Source: JBOGIF01 sp050742415
Lineage (GTDB): Bacteria; Actinomycetota; Acidimicrobiia; Acidimicrobiales; AC-14
Assembly: GCA_050742415.1 (NCBI GenBank)
Contig: JBOGIF010000212.1
Span: 1 to 30,178, forward strand
Length of the DNA: 30,178 nucleotides
Direction: 5' to 3'
Part shown: in pieces, positions 7,939 to 15,577 of the stretch
Position numbering within the stretch: the stretch's first letter is position 1
Layout: the number at the start of each line of letters is the position of its first letter
Translations under genes and position numbers: made by a program
The notes under the pieces: model-generated
Told to the model about the DNA's origin: nothing
The model's database searches: none
What the model saw: only the letters and a program-made list of their open reading frames with translations

Positions 7939-9135
7939 TCAGGCAGCGTCGTCGATCTCGACCACCCGGGCCCACGGCGGTGGCGCGGTCGGTCTCCCAC
8001 CTTGGGCGGGCCGTCCCACCAGGCCCACGACCACTTGGAGCCCCTTGGGCGCGACCGCCGGCCAGGGCGTCATGCCATCGGTGAGGACCACGACCACCGA
8101 CGGCCTGGGCCTCAGCAGGCGGGCGGCGTCGAGCCCGGCGCCCATGTCGGTGCCGCCACCGCCCACCAGCTCCACCTGGTTGGCCGCCGACACGCGCTTG
8201 GACGACCGCACCTTCGAGTCGACTGACATGACCCGGACCCGGTTGCGGGCCAGCCCGACACCCCGAAGAAGGCCTTCGACCTCGGCCAGCACCTGGGCCA
8301 GGAGGTCGGCGGTCATGCTCCCCGACGTGTCGCACATCACCACGACCTCGGGCACCGGGCGCTCCAACGCCGGCAGCACGACCTGGGGGCAGGCGGAGGC
8401 CCGCCGAGAGGGCTTCCGGTACGTGTAGTCCACGCGGCCGCTGACGAGGGTGAGGCCCTTGCGGATCTCGGCGGCCAGCACCCGCCGCCAGTCGACCCTG
8501 GGCTCGAGCATCTCGGTGGCCCACCGCTTCCAGCCCGCCGACAGCCGGCCCGCTCCCCCCTTGCAGAACTCCAGCACCTCGTTCGCCACCTGGCACCGCA
8601 GCAGGTGCTGCTCGCCCGGCGGCAGGCCGCTGGGGGCGTTGGGAGCGAGCTCCCATTCACGGACCAGCCCGTCGGAGCCGCTCCCGCAGTCGGGGTGGTC
8701 GTCGGTGCTGGGGTGGGAGGCGTGGAAGTACTCCTCGGCCAGCCGGCCGGGCTTCCATCCCAGCTCCTGGGGCACCACCCGGTCGTCGGGCAGTCGCAGG
8801 CCGGTACCGATGAGGTCGTCGTTGATCTCGGCGTCGGCGGCCAGGGCCCAGTCCTGGGCGACCCTCTGGTCCACGCCCAGGTGGCGGGCGCGCCCGGCGT
8901 GGTCGCGCACCAGGTGCCCGGCGTGGTGGATGAGCAGGCTGCCCAGGATCTCGATGCTCCAGCGCTCCACCAGCTCGGGGTCGATGTAGAGCCGCCACGA
9001 CCCGTCGACGGCCGCACCACCGAGGCCGGGCGAGGCCACCACCGGAGAGGCGAACAGCGCGGCGGTGAGGTAGGGGTGGCGCTGGACGGCCCACAGGCGC
9101 GCCACCTGGAGCTTGTGGGCGTTCAACGTGGTCAA
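7939..9135 (-). CDS. VWA-domain protein with DUF2201-like degenerate metallopeptidase domain
   Basis: A 398-residue partner of the adjacent MoxR ATPase. The N-terminal half resembles the DUF2201 putative metallopeptidase domain: LLIHHAGHLVRDH (residues 68-80), then WALAADAEINDDL. The usual HExxH is HHAGH here (His70-His74), so the catalytic Glu is replaced by His. The C-terminal half is a von Willebrand A domain with an intact MIDAS: DTSGS (269-273), GGGGTDMGAG, and VVLTDG. MoxR-VWA pairs generally act as chaperone-like machines assembling or activating other proteins. The start is chosen as TTG at 9135, which overlaps the MoxR stop as TTGA; a second in-frame TTG at 9126 is the alternative. 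Confidence 0.85.
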   Translation of the reverse strand: MTTLNAHKLQVARLWAVQRHPYLTAALFASPVVASPGLGGAAVDGSWRLYIDPELVERWSIEILGSLLIHHAGHLVRDHAGRARHLGVDQRVAQDWALAADAEINDDLIGTGLRLPDDRVVPQELGWKPGRLAEEYFHASHPSTDDHPDCGSGSDGLVREWELAPNAPSGLPPGEQHLLRCQVANEVLEFCKGGAGRLSAGWKRWATEMLEPRVDWRRVLAAEIRKGLTLVSGRVDYTYRKPSRRASACPQVVLPALERPVPEVVVMCDTSGSMTADLLAQVLAEVEGLLRGVGLARNRVRVMSVDSKVRSSKRVSAANQVELVGGGGTDMGAGLDAARLLRPRPSVVVVLTDGMTPWPAVAPKGLQVVVGLVGRPAQGGRPTAPPPWARVVEIDDAA

Positions 9136-10283
9136 CGGGGCCCCGGTGCCAGCAGCCCGGCATCGCGCAGGAGCGGGAGGAAGAGCTTCACCTCGGGCGG
9201 TGTGGTGGCCTTGGGAGGCCGGCACCCGGCCAGCACCCGGGCGGCCACGGCGGCCACGTCGGGTGTGCGCTCGCCTACCTTGCCGACCACCCGCCACCCC
9301 GCCATCCAGCGCTCGACCGTGGGCCGGGCCGCGACCGCGGCCGCCACCGACGACAGGATGGCGTGGGTGCGGTCGCCCCGCTCCGGGACCACGAAGGCGT
9401 CGGGGTCGGCCAGCACGTCCTCGGGGTCGGGCAGGTCCATCTCCAGCTGCCACATCAGCAGCTCCACGCCCGGCCCCTCGCCCACGGCCCCGGTGATGAG
9501 CGCCGTCTCCGCTTCGGTGGAGGCGCCGGCCGCCTTCGCCGCTGCCCACAAGCGGGCGGCCATGTCCCAGGTGCGGGGGCTCGGCCAGCCCCGGCCGGCC
9601 CGGGCGGCGTCGGCCGGCAGCTCGCAGGCCAGGCCGGGGCGCACGGTGATGAACGCCGACACCAGGCTGCGGGTGGCCGTGACCCCGTCCTCCCAGCCGG
9701 CTGGGAGCGTCGGCACGTCGGGTACCTCGAACCCGCCGACCAGTCCCTGGGCGAAGACCGCCGGCTCGACGACCCAGTCCAGGTGGCAGAAGCGGTTGGC
9801 CAGAGGGGCCGACAGGTCCCACCCGTCGGCGGCCTGCTCGGGCGGGTTGGCGGCGGCCACCACCACCACTCCGTCGGGCAGCGGGAGATCGCCCACCACC
9901 CGCTCCAGCACGACCCGCAGCAGGGCGGCCTGGACCGCGGGCGGCGCCGTCGAGATCTCGTCGAGGAAGAGCAGGCCCCGGCCGGCTACGGCCAGCCGTT
10001 GCGCCCACCGGGGCGGGGCCATCCGGACCTCGACGTGGCCGGGCCCTCCCTGCCCGTCGGCTCCCGGCCCGTCGGCCTGCGACACGATGGGCAGCCCGGC
10101 GAAGTCGGACGGCTCCCGGATGGCGGCGATGACGGTTTCGCACGGCCAGCCCATGGCGTCGGCCATGGCGCGGATCGCGGACGTCTTGCCGGTGCCCGGA
10201 GCACCCCACAGCAGCACCGGGACCTGCGCGGCCACGGCGATGCCGAGGGCCTCGACCGTGGTGTGCTGGCTCCCCTGTGACAC
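9132..10283 (-). CDS. MoxR-family AAA+ ATPase
   Basis: A 383-residue AAA+ ATPase of the MoxR type, first gene of the five-gene minus-strand operon. Walker A is GAPGTGKT (27-34), Walker B is LLFLDE (104-109), and AAANPPEQAADGWDL covers the sensor-1 Asn region. LANRFCHLDW matches the arginine-finger segment of MoxR proteins. MoxR ATPases remodel client proteins together with a VWA protein, which is encoded immediately downstream and coupled by a TTGA overlap. The GTG start at 10283 lies 8 nt after a TACCGT hexamer. It is divergent from gtrA across a 65-bp region. The client is unknown; the downstream 258-residue protein is the nearest candidate. Confidence 0.9.
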   Translation of the reverse strand: MSQGSQHTTVEALGIAVAAQVPVLLWGAPGTGKTSAIRAMADAMGWPCETVIAAIREPSDFAGLPIVSQADGPGADGQGGPGHVEVRMAPPRWAQRLAVAGRGLLFLDEISTAPPAVQAALLRVVLERVVGDLPLPDGVVVVAAANPPEQAADGWDLSAPLANRFCHLDWVVEPAVFAQGLVGGFEVPDVPTLPAGWEDGVTATRSLVSAFITVRPGLACELPADAARAGRGWPSPRTWDMAARLWAAAKAAGASTEAETALITGAVGEGPGVELLMWQLEMDLPDPEDVLADPDAFVVPERGDRTHAILSSVAAAVAARPTVERWMAGWRVVGKVGERTPDVAAVAARVLAGCRPPKATTPPEVKLFLPLLRDAGLLAPGPR

Positions 10284-10291
10284 TCACAGCC

Positions 10292-10297
10292 ACGGTA
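10292..10297 (-). promoter_or_regulatory. candidate -10 box of the MoxR-VWA-X-HelD-MurA operon
   Basis: The minus strand reads TACCGT, 8 nt before the GTG at 10283, predicting a leader of only one or two bases. No -35 box is clear. This would be the only promoter visible ahead of the operon, which ends with murA. Confidence 0.45.
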
Positions 10298-10333
10298 GTG
10301 GCCGGCCCGCCATTGCGTTCCCCGGGGCTGCCC

Positions 10334-10339
10334 TACGAT
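10334..10339 (+). promoter_or_regulatory. candidate -10 box for the gtrA-cobT run
   Basis: TACGAT ends 9 nt before the ATG at 10349, giving a predicted leader of about 3 nt. It supports this ATG over the in-frame GTG at 10277, which would overlap the MoxR start region. Confidence 0.45.
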
Positions 10340-10348
10340 CGATGCCGC

Positions 10349-10810
10349 ATGGGACCCCCGCTGAAGCTGCGCTCGCTATACGCGCGGGCCGTCTCGAAGA
10401 CGATGGTGCGCTACAGCCTGGTCTCGGTCGTGGCCGTGGCGGTGAACCAGGTGGTGCTGTTCTTCGCCCAGTTCCACATGTCGCCCCGTAGCGCCAACAT
10501 CTGGGCGGTCGGGATCTCTGCCATTCCCTCCTACCAGCTCAACCGCAAGTGGGCCTGGGGCAAGAGCGGCAAGTCGCACCTGCTCAAGGAGGTTGCCCCC
10601 TTCTGGGCCATGGCGCTGCTGGGCCTGGTCTTCTCGACCTGGGCGGCCGACTACGCCGGCACCAACGCCCACCGGATCACCACGTCGTCGCTCGGGATGA
10701 AGCTGGTGGTCAACTTCGCGGCGTTCGCCGCCTTCGGCGCGCTGTGGGTCGGGAAGTTCTTCGTGATGAACCGGGTCATCTTCGCCTCCCAACCGGCAGC
10801 CGTCGAGTGA
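10349..10810 (+). CDS. GtrA-family small membrane protein
   Basis: A 153-residue protein with four predicted membrane helices, the standard GtrA size and topology. The family motif appears as IPSYQLNRKWAWG after the second helix, where the Asn-Arg pair is typical. GtrA-like proteins are thought to help move polyprenyl-phosphate-linked sugars across the membrane for cell-envelope glycosylation. The start at 10349 is preferred because 24 upstream residues from GTG 10277 look non-coding and a TACGAT box lies 9 nt before the ATG. The stop overlaps the cobT GTG start (GTGA), which suggests coupling, though no functional link between sugar flipping and cobamide synthesis is known. Confidence 0.85.
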   Translation: MGPPLKLRSLYARAVSKTMVRYSLVSVVAVAVNQVVLFFAQFHMSPRSANIWAVGISAIPSYQLNRKWAWGKSGKSHLLKEVAPFWAMALLGLVFSTWAADYAGTNAHRITTSSLGMKLVVNFAAFAAFGALWVGKFFVMNRVIFASQPAAVE

Positions 10811-11889
10811 TCGCCGAGGCGCTGGCCTCGGTCCGGCCTACCGACGAGGCGGCGGTCCGGGAGGCCGGTGCCCTCTCGGACCGGCTCACCAAGCCGCGGG
10901 GCTCCCTCGGTCGGCTGGAGGAGTTGGGGGCCCGCTTGGCGGCGATCGCCGGCGCCTGCCCGCCTCCCGTGCCCGAGCCGGCCACGGTTGCCGTCTTCGC
11001 TGGCGACCACGGCGTGCTGGAAGAGGGCGTGTCGCCCTGGCCGCAGGAGGTGACCGCCCAGATGGTGGCCAACCTCTGTGCCGGCGGAGCGGCTGTAAAC
11101 GTGCTGGCCCGGCACGGCGGAGCGACGGTGGTCGTGGTCGACGTGGGCGTCGCCACGCCCCTGGCGCCCGCCCCCGGCCTGCTCCAGCGCCGGGTGCGGC
11201 CAGGCACCGCCAACCTCTTGCGCGAGCCGGCCATGACCGTTGCCGAGGCGTGGGACGCCCTCGACGTGGGTGCGACGGTGGCGGCCGAGGCCGTGGCCGG
11301 CGGCGCCCGGTGCCTGGTCACGGGCGACATGGGCATCGCCAACACGACGGCGTCGGCCGCGCTGGTCGCGGCCTTCACCGGCCGGCCGCCGGGCGAGGTG
11401 ACAGGCCGGGGGACCGGGATCGATGACGCCACCCTGGCCCGCAAGGTGGCCGTGGTGGAGGCGGCGCTGGCACGGGCCGCCGCCGCCGGCCACCTGGATC
11501 CCGCCGATCCGGTGGCCACGCTGGCGTCGGTGGGGGGCCTGGAGATCGCCGCCATAGCCGGCTTCGTCGTGGGTGGCGCCGCTGGGAGGGTGCCGGTGAT
11601 CGTCGACGGGGTGGTGGCTCTCGCCGGCCTCCTGGCCGCCGTTGCCCTGGCCCCCGGGGTGATCGGCTACTGCATCGCCGGGCACCGCTCCACCGAGCCC
11701 GGTGCCACCGCTGCCCTGGACCACCTGGGCCTCGATCCTCTGGTCGACCTCGGGATGCGCCTGGGGGAGGGAACCGGGGCCTGCCTGGCCCTGCCGATCG
11801 TCCAGGCGGCAGCCAAGGTCTTGGCCGAGATGGCGACCTTCGACTCCGCCGGGGTGACCGACAAGGGCCCGACGGAGGGCACGCCGTGA
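10807..11889 (+). CDS. cobT: nicotinate-nucleotide--dimethylbenzimidazole phosphoribosyltransferase
   Basis: CobT activates the lower-ligand base of cobalamin by moving the ribose phosphate of nicotinate mononucleotide onto dimethylbenzimidazole or a related base. At 360 residues it is of normal length. Family signatures: LTKPRGSLGRLEELG near the N-terminus, VFAGDHGV, SPWPQEVTAQMV, GDMGIANTTASAAL, GRGTGIDD, and the C-terminal RLGEGTGACLALP, whose Glu321 corresponds to the catalytic Glu of the Salmonella enzyme. The GTG start at 10807 overlaps the gtrA stop, and its own stop overlaps the methyltransferase start (GTGA). No other cobalamin gene is in the window, so it may serve base remodelling rather than complete synthesis; that part is inference. 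Confidence 0.93.
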   Translation: MIAEALASVRPTDEAAVREAGALSDRLTKPRGSLGRLEELGARLAAIAGACPPPVPEPATVAVFAGDHGVLEEGVSPWPQEVTAQMVANLCAGGAAVNVLARHGGATVVVVDVGVATPLAPAPGLLQRRVRPGTANLLREPAMTVAEAWDALDVGATVAAEAVAGGARCLVTGDMGIANTTASAALVAAFTGRPPGEVTGRGTGIDDATLARKVAVVEAALARAAAAGHLDPADPVATLASVGGLEIAAIAGFVVGGAAGRVPVIVDGVVALAGLLAAVALAPGVIGYCIAGHRSTEPGATAALDHLGLDPLVDLGMRLGEGTGACLALPIVQAAAKVLAEMATFDSAGVTDKGPTEGTP

Positions 11890-12515
11890 AAGCGGCGCTG
11901 TTGGAGATGGCCCGCCGCGCCACCGGCTTCCTGCCCGACGACGAGGGCCTGGCGCTGTACCGGGCGGCTCGGGAGGCGGCGCCGGTGGGCCCGCTGCTGG
12001 AGATCGGGGCCTGGTGCGGCAAGTCGGCGGTGTACCTCGGGGCCGCGGCCGCCGAGGCCGGCACGGTGCTCTTCTCGGTCGACCACCACCGAGGGTCCGA
12101 GGAGCAGCAGGCTGGCTGGGAGCACCACGAACCGGCGGTGGTGGACGCCCGCACCGGGCGCATCGACACCCTGCCGTCGTTTCGGCGGACCGTCGAGGAC
12201 GCCGGTCTGGAGCATGCAGTGGTGGCCGTGGTGGGGGAGTCCGCCACCGTCGCCGCCCACTGGCTGACCCCTCTCGGCCTGCTGTTCGTCGACGGCGGCC
12301 ACGGAGCCGGCCCGGCCCACGCGGACTACGACGCCTGGGGGCCGAGGATCGCGGTCGGGGGCGTGCTCGCCATCCACGACGTGTTCGCCGACCCCGCCGA
12401 AGGCGGCCGCCCGCCGTTCGAGGTCTACCTGAGGGCGCTGGCATCCGGGACCTTCGCCGAGGTCGACGGGGCCGGGAAGGGCTCGTTGCGGGTGTTGCGC
12501 CGGGTGGCGGGTTGA
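11886..12515 (+). CDS. class I SAM-dependent methyltransferase (Methyltransf_24-like)
   Basis: A 209-residue Rossmann-fold protein. Motif I is LLEIGAWCGKSAVYLG, the acidic end of strand 2 is LFSVDHH, and the later strand LLFVDGGHG carries the Asp-Gly-Gly-His seen in this methyltransferase group. IHDVF follows. It should bind S-adenosylmethionine; the acceptor is unknown, and small-molecule or cell-wall saccharide substrates are equally possible. It is joined to cobT by GTGA and to the lipoprotein gene by TTGA, so it belongs to the same transcript. No membrane segment is present. Confidence 0.82.
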   Translation: MKAALLEMARRATGFLPDDEGLALYRAAREAAPVGPLLEIGAWCGKSAVYLGAAAAEAGTVLFSVDHHRGSEEQQAGWEHHEPAVVDARTGRIDTLPSFRRTVEDAGLEHAVVAVVGESATVAAHWLTPLGLLFVDGGHGAGPAHADYDAWGPRIAVGGVLAIHDVFADPAEGGRPPFEVYLRALASGTFAEVDGAGKGSLRVLRRVAG

Positions 12516-13483
12516 GACGGGCCACGGCCGGCGTGTGCCTCGCCCTGCTGATGGCCGCCTGTGGTGGCGGGAACGAGGCCGGTTCCCCGGCGACCTCCGC
12601 CGGCGCGAGCGTGGACGACCTGGCCGTCACCGCCGCCAACTACGACCTCGCCAAGGGCACTCCGTCGCGCTTCACCGCCGGGTTGGAGACGTCCGACCGC
12701 CGGCTGGTCACCTTCGGCACCGTCACCATGCGGTTCGCCTTCGCGGGCACCGGAAAGGGCGAGCAGTCGGAGGAGCCGGGGCCGCCGGTGGAGGCCCGCT
12801 ACCTGGCCATCGCCGGGTCGGAGGTGCCCGACCCGCCGCCTTCCACTCCCCAGGTCGTCACCGCGGCATCGGCCCGCGGGGTCTACGCGGCGTCGACGGT
12901 CTTCGACCGGGCCGGGTTCTGGGAGGTGCAGGTGACGGCCAAGGTCGACGGCCGACCCCGGCGCGGTACGGGAGCCTTCCAGGTGCTCGGGCGCCACCAG
13001 TTCCCGGCACCGGGCGATGCCGCCCCCGCCACCGAGAACCTCACGCTCACCGCTCCCCCGGAGCTGCGCCCGGCCGTCGACTCGCGGGCCGCGGGTGGTG
13101 GCGAGATCCCTGACCCGGAGCTCCACCGATCCACCATCGCCTCCGCCCTCGCCGCCAAGCGGCCGGTGGTGGCGGTGCTATCGACACCGGTCTACTGCGT
13201 CAGCCGGTTCTGTGGCCCGGTCACCGACATGGTGGCCGAGCTGGCCCGAAGCTACGGCGACCGCGCCACCTTCGTGCACGTGGAGGTCTGGCGGGACTTC
13301 CAGGGCAAGGTGGTCAACAAGTCGGCGGCCGAATGGGTGTTGCGCGACGGCAACCTGGCCGAGCCGTGGGTCTACGTGGTCGGCGCCGACGGCCGGATCT
13401 CCGCCCGGTTCGACAACGTGGTCATCAGAGGCGAGCTGGAGCCTCTGGTCAAGGCCCTTCCGGTGATCGGTCCGGCTGCGTAA
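12512..13483 (+). CDS. thioredoxin-fold lipoprotein with a CxxxxC motif
   Basis: A 323-residue exported lipoprotein. The signal peptide ends in LLMAAC, with Cys17 as the lipidation site, followed by a Gly/Ser-rich spacer. A beta-rich middle domain is followed, from about residue 205, by a thioredoxin-like domain: PVVAVLSTPVYC, then CVSRFC (Cys229 and Cys234), and AEPWVYVVGADGRISARF. A CxxxxC pair instead of CxxC is unusual for a disulfide oxidoreductase and is closer to the spacing in Sco1-like metal/thiol proteins, although their CxxxC differs. It may handle thiols or copper at the outer membrane face of the cell. The TTG start overlaps the methyltransferase stop (TTGA). The last 35 bp overlap the convergent protease gene. 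Confidence 0.8.
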   Translation: MRRATAGVCLALLMAACGGGNEAGSPATSAGASVDDLAVTAANYDLAKGTPSRFTAGLETSDRRLVTFGTVTMRFAFAGTGKGEQSEEPGPPVEARYLAIAGSEVPDPPPSTPQVVTAASARGVYAASTVFDRAGFWEVQVTAKVDGRPRRGTGAFQVLGRHQFPAPGDAAPATENLTLTAPPELRPAVDSRAAGGGEIPDPELHRSTIASALAAKRPVVAVLSTPVYCVSRFCGPVTDMVAELARSYGDRATFVHVEVWRDFQGKVVNKSAAEWVLRDGNLAEPWVYVVGADGRISARFDNVVIRGELEPLVKALPVIGPAA

Positions 13484-14105
13484 CCGGCGCCGGGGCAACC
13501 CGAGGCAGCGCCTGCTGTCCCCGACGTTGCCACCACTGCATCAGGCCGACCACCACGCCGACGTGGACGACGGCGGTGACGCCGCTCAGAACCGGTGTGG
13601 CTGAGAAGTCGTAGACGCGGACCCAGTCGCCCGCCGACTCCGCCAGCGATACCAATGGGTAGACGGCGAAGTTGAAGAGCACGGTCAGCACGCCGCCCAG
13701 CAGGCACACGTGGCGCAGAGCCGGACGCATGCTCGTTCGCCTCATCCCGGTGACCACCAGGGCCACGCCCGCCAGCGCGGCGACGACGCTGCCCGACACG
13801 GCGAGCAGCCAGTTGCCGGAGGCCGTCAGGCTGCCCTCGACGGTCACCGATCCCTCGAACACCCCGTAGTGGAACCCCACGACCCGTGCCCCGATCACCG
13901 CGGCGGCGGCCACGTGGCCCAGCTCGTGGACGATCACAAGTAGCGGCGGCACGCAGAACACCGCCACCTGGCTGGCCAGCCGGCGGTCGGCTCGGGTGAA
14001 GTCGCGGTCCCAGAAGGCAGCGCCCGCCCGGGCCACCGACACGATCGTGACCACCGCGGCCAGGCCCATGAGGAGATCGAGACCGCTGCTGTCGGCGAGG
14101 GGCAC
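13449..14105 (-). CDS. M50-like integral membrane metalloprotease
   Basis: A 218-residue protein with about five hydrophobic segments. HELGH (His60 to His64) sits within a membrane helix, as in site-2-protease-like M50B peptidases, and FNFAVYP in a later segment may provide the second metal-site region, though the usual Asp is not obvious. Such proteins cleave substrates in the membrane plane; some family members without the complete site are not proteases. The GTG start at 14105 lies exactly 6 nt after a TACGAT hexamer, so the message is probably leaderless. It is divergent from the flavoprotein gene at 14159 and overlaps the lipoprotein gene's 3' end. Confidence 0.78.
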   Translation of the reverse strand: MPLADSSGLDLLMGLAAVVTIVSVARAGAAFWDRDFTRADRRLASQVAVFCVPPLLVIVHELGHVAAAAVIGARVVGFHYGVFEGSVTVEGSLTASGNWLLAVSGSVVAALAGVALVVTGMRRTSMRPALRHVCLLGGVLTVLFNFAVYPLVSLAESAGDWVRVYDFSATPVLSGVTAVVHVGVVVGLMQWWQRRGQQALPRVAPAPVTQPDRSPEGP

Positions 14106-14111
14106 GTACCG

Positions 14112-14117
14112 ATCGTA
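14112..14117 (-). promoter_or_regulatory. candidate -10 box, leaderless start of the M50-like gene
   Basis: The minus strand reads TACGAT, then 6 nt, then GTG at 14105. The identical hexamer and spacing precede the DtxR-family gene at 24416. It lies in a 53-bp divergent region shared with the box at 14132. Confidence 0.5.
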
Positions 14118-14131
14118 AGGGGGCCGGCCGA

Positions 14132-14137
14132 TACCAT
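14132..14137 (+). promoter_or_regulatory. candidate -10 box of the flavoprotein gene
   Basis: TACCAT is followed, after a predicted +1 near 14144, by a short leader containing GGGAGGAG about 7 nt before the ATG at 14159. This gene therefore seems to use a conventional Shine-Dalgarno, unlike its divergent neighbour. Confidence 0.45.
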
Positions 14138-14158
14138 CGCCGCCGGGAGGAGCTGGGG

Positions 14159-15577
14159 ATGGCTGGCCGTTATGACCTTGTGATAGTCGGGATGGGTTCG
14201 GGAGGGATGGTCGGCGCCGAGCTCGCCGCCACCATCGGGCTGCGCGTGGCCGTGGTCGAGAAGGCCCGGGTGGGCGGCGACTGCCTGTGGACGGGGTGTG
14301 TTCCCAGCAAGGCCCTGTTGGCCTCGGCCAAGGCGGCCCACACCATCAAGGTTGCCGACCGCTACGGGCTGCCGGCCACGGAGATCGAGATCGACACCGC
14401 AAAGGTGTGGGACCGCATCCGGGCCGTGCAACGCCAGGTGGCCGCCACCGACGACGACCCCCGGCGCTACGAGGCCATGGGCGTAGAGCTGGTGTTCGGC
14501 CCGGCGCGCATCACCGGGCCCAACACCGTGCGGGTCAGCGACGAGCGGGACCTCGACACCCGCTTCATCCTGATCTGCACCGGCAGCCGGCCCAACGTCC
14601 CGACGATCGAGGGCCTTCGCGAGGCCGGCTTTCTCACCAGCGAAAGCCTCTGGGACCTAGAGCGGGCACCGGCCAGTGTGGTGATGATCGGCGCCGGGCC
14701 CATCGCCACCGAGATGTCCCAGGCGTTCACCCGCCTGGGTATCCCCGTGACCGTGCTGGAGCGAGGGCCGCGCCTCTTGCCTCGCGACGAGCCCTCCCTG
14801 ACCTCGATCCTCACCAGGCTGCTGGTCGACGAGGGTGTGGACCTGCGATTCAACACGGAGGTCGAGCGGGTCACGGTCTCGGCCGGGCGCAAGGTGGTGC
14901 ACGGTAGCGAGGACGGCGTGCCCGCCCGGTGGGAGGGGGAGGAGCTGCTGGTGGCGGCCGGGCGCCGACCCAACGTGGAAGGACTCGGGCTGGAGGAGGC
15001 CGGCGTCAAGGTGGGCCGGCGCGGCGTGGAGGTCGACGAGCGGATGCGCACGAGCATTCCGTCGGTCTACGCCGCCGGCGACGTGGCCGGGCGCTTCCTC
15101 TTCACCCACTCCGCCGGCTACGAGGCGGTACGGGCGATACGCGACGCCTTCTACCCGGGCAAGGGGAAGGTGACCGACTTCGTGCCGTGGTGCACGTTCA
15201 CCGACCCAGAGCTGGCCCACGCCGGCCTCACAGTGGCCGAGGCCGAGGATCGCCACGGCGAGGTCGACGTGTGGAGGATGGACCTAGCGCACTCCGACCG
15301 GGCGAGGGCGGACGGGGCGCCGGAGGGCGCCATCGTCGTGGTCACGGCCAAGGGCCGGGTGGTTGGCGCCCACATCCTGGCTCCGGCGGCGGGCGAGATG
15401 ATCCACGAGCTGGCCGTCGCCATCAACGAGGGAATGAAGCTGTCGGAGCTGGCCAGCCTCATCCACGTCTACCCCACCCTGTCGACGGCGATCGGCCAGC
15501 TGGCAGGGGAGGCCGCCTTCGAGGGCGCCCGCCGTCTCCGCTGGCTGGTCCGCAAGGAACGCCAGCCCGACGCCTAG
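14159..15577 (+). CDS. class I pyridine nucleotide-disulfide oxidoreductase (MerA/Lpd-like)
   Basis: A 472-residue FAD- and NAD(P)H-dependent flavoprotein. FAD binding: VIVGMGSGG (8-16). Redox disulfide: GGDCLWTGCVPSK (Cys42, Cys47). NAD(P) binding: MIGAGPIATEMSQAF. Second FAD motif: SVYAAGDVAG. In dihydrolipoamide dehydrogenase and glutathione reductase the C-terminal catalytic pair is read as HPxxxE; here the segment is HVYPTLSTA, so the His preceding Pro is Tyr and the Glu is missing. It lacks an N-terminal metal-binding domain and a C-terminal Cys pair, so it is not a canonical mercuric reductase either. A disulfide or quinone/metal reductase role is likely, but the substrate is unknown. 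The 3' end shares CTAG with the stop of the convergent kinase gene. Confidence 0.85.
   Translation: MAGRYDLVIVGMGSGGMVGAELAATIGLRVAVVEKARVGGDCLWTGCVPSKALLASAKAAHTIKVADRYGLPATEIEIDTAKVWDRIRAVQRQVAATDDDPRRYEAMGVELVFGPARITGPNTVRVSDERDLDTRFILICTGSRPNVPTIEGLREAGFLTSESLWDLERAPASVVMIGAGPIATEMSQAFTRLGIPVTVLERGPRLLPRDEPSLTSILTRLLVDEGVDLRFNTEVERVTVSAGRKVVHGSEDGVPARWEGEELLVAAGRRPNVEGLGLEEAGVKVGRRGVEVDERMRTSIPSVYAAGDVAGRFLFTHSAGYEAVRAIRDAFYPGKGKVTDFVPWCTFTDPELAHAGLTVAEAEDRHGEVDVWRMDLAHSDRARADGAPEGAIVVVTAKGRVVGAHILAPAAGEMIHELAVAINEGMKLSELASLIHVYPTLSTAIGQLAGEAAFEGARRLRWLVRKERQPDA

Noticed and set aside
8605..10491. A 628-codon plus-strand frame opposite the MoxR and VWA genes
   Set aside because: It crosses three real gene boundaries and has low-complexity Ser/Arg/Ala composition; both genes opposite it have intact family motifs.
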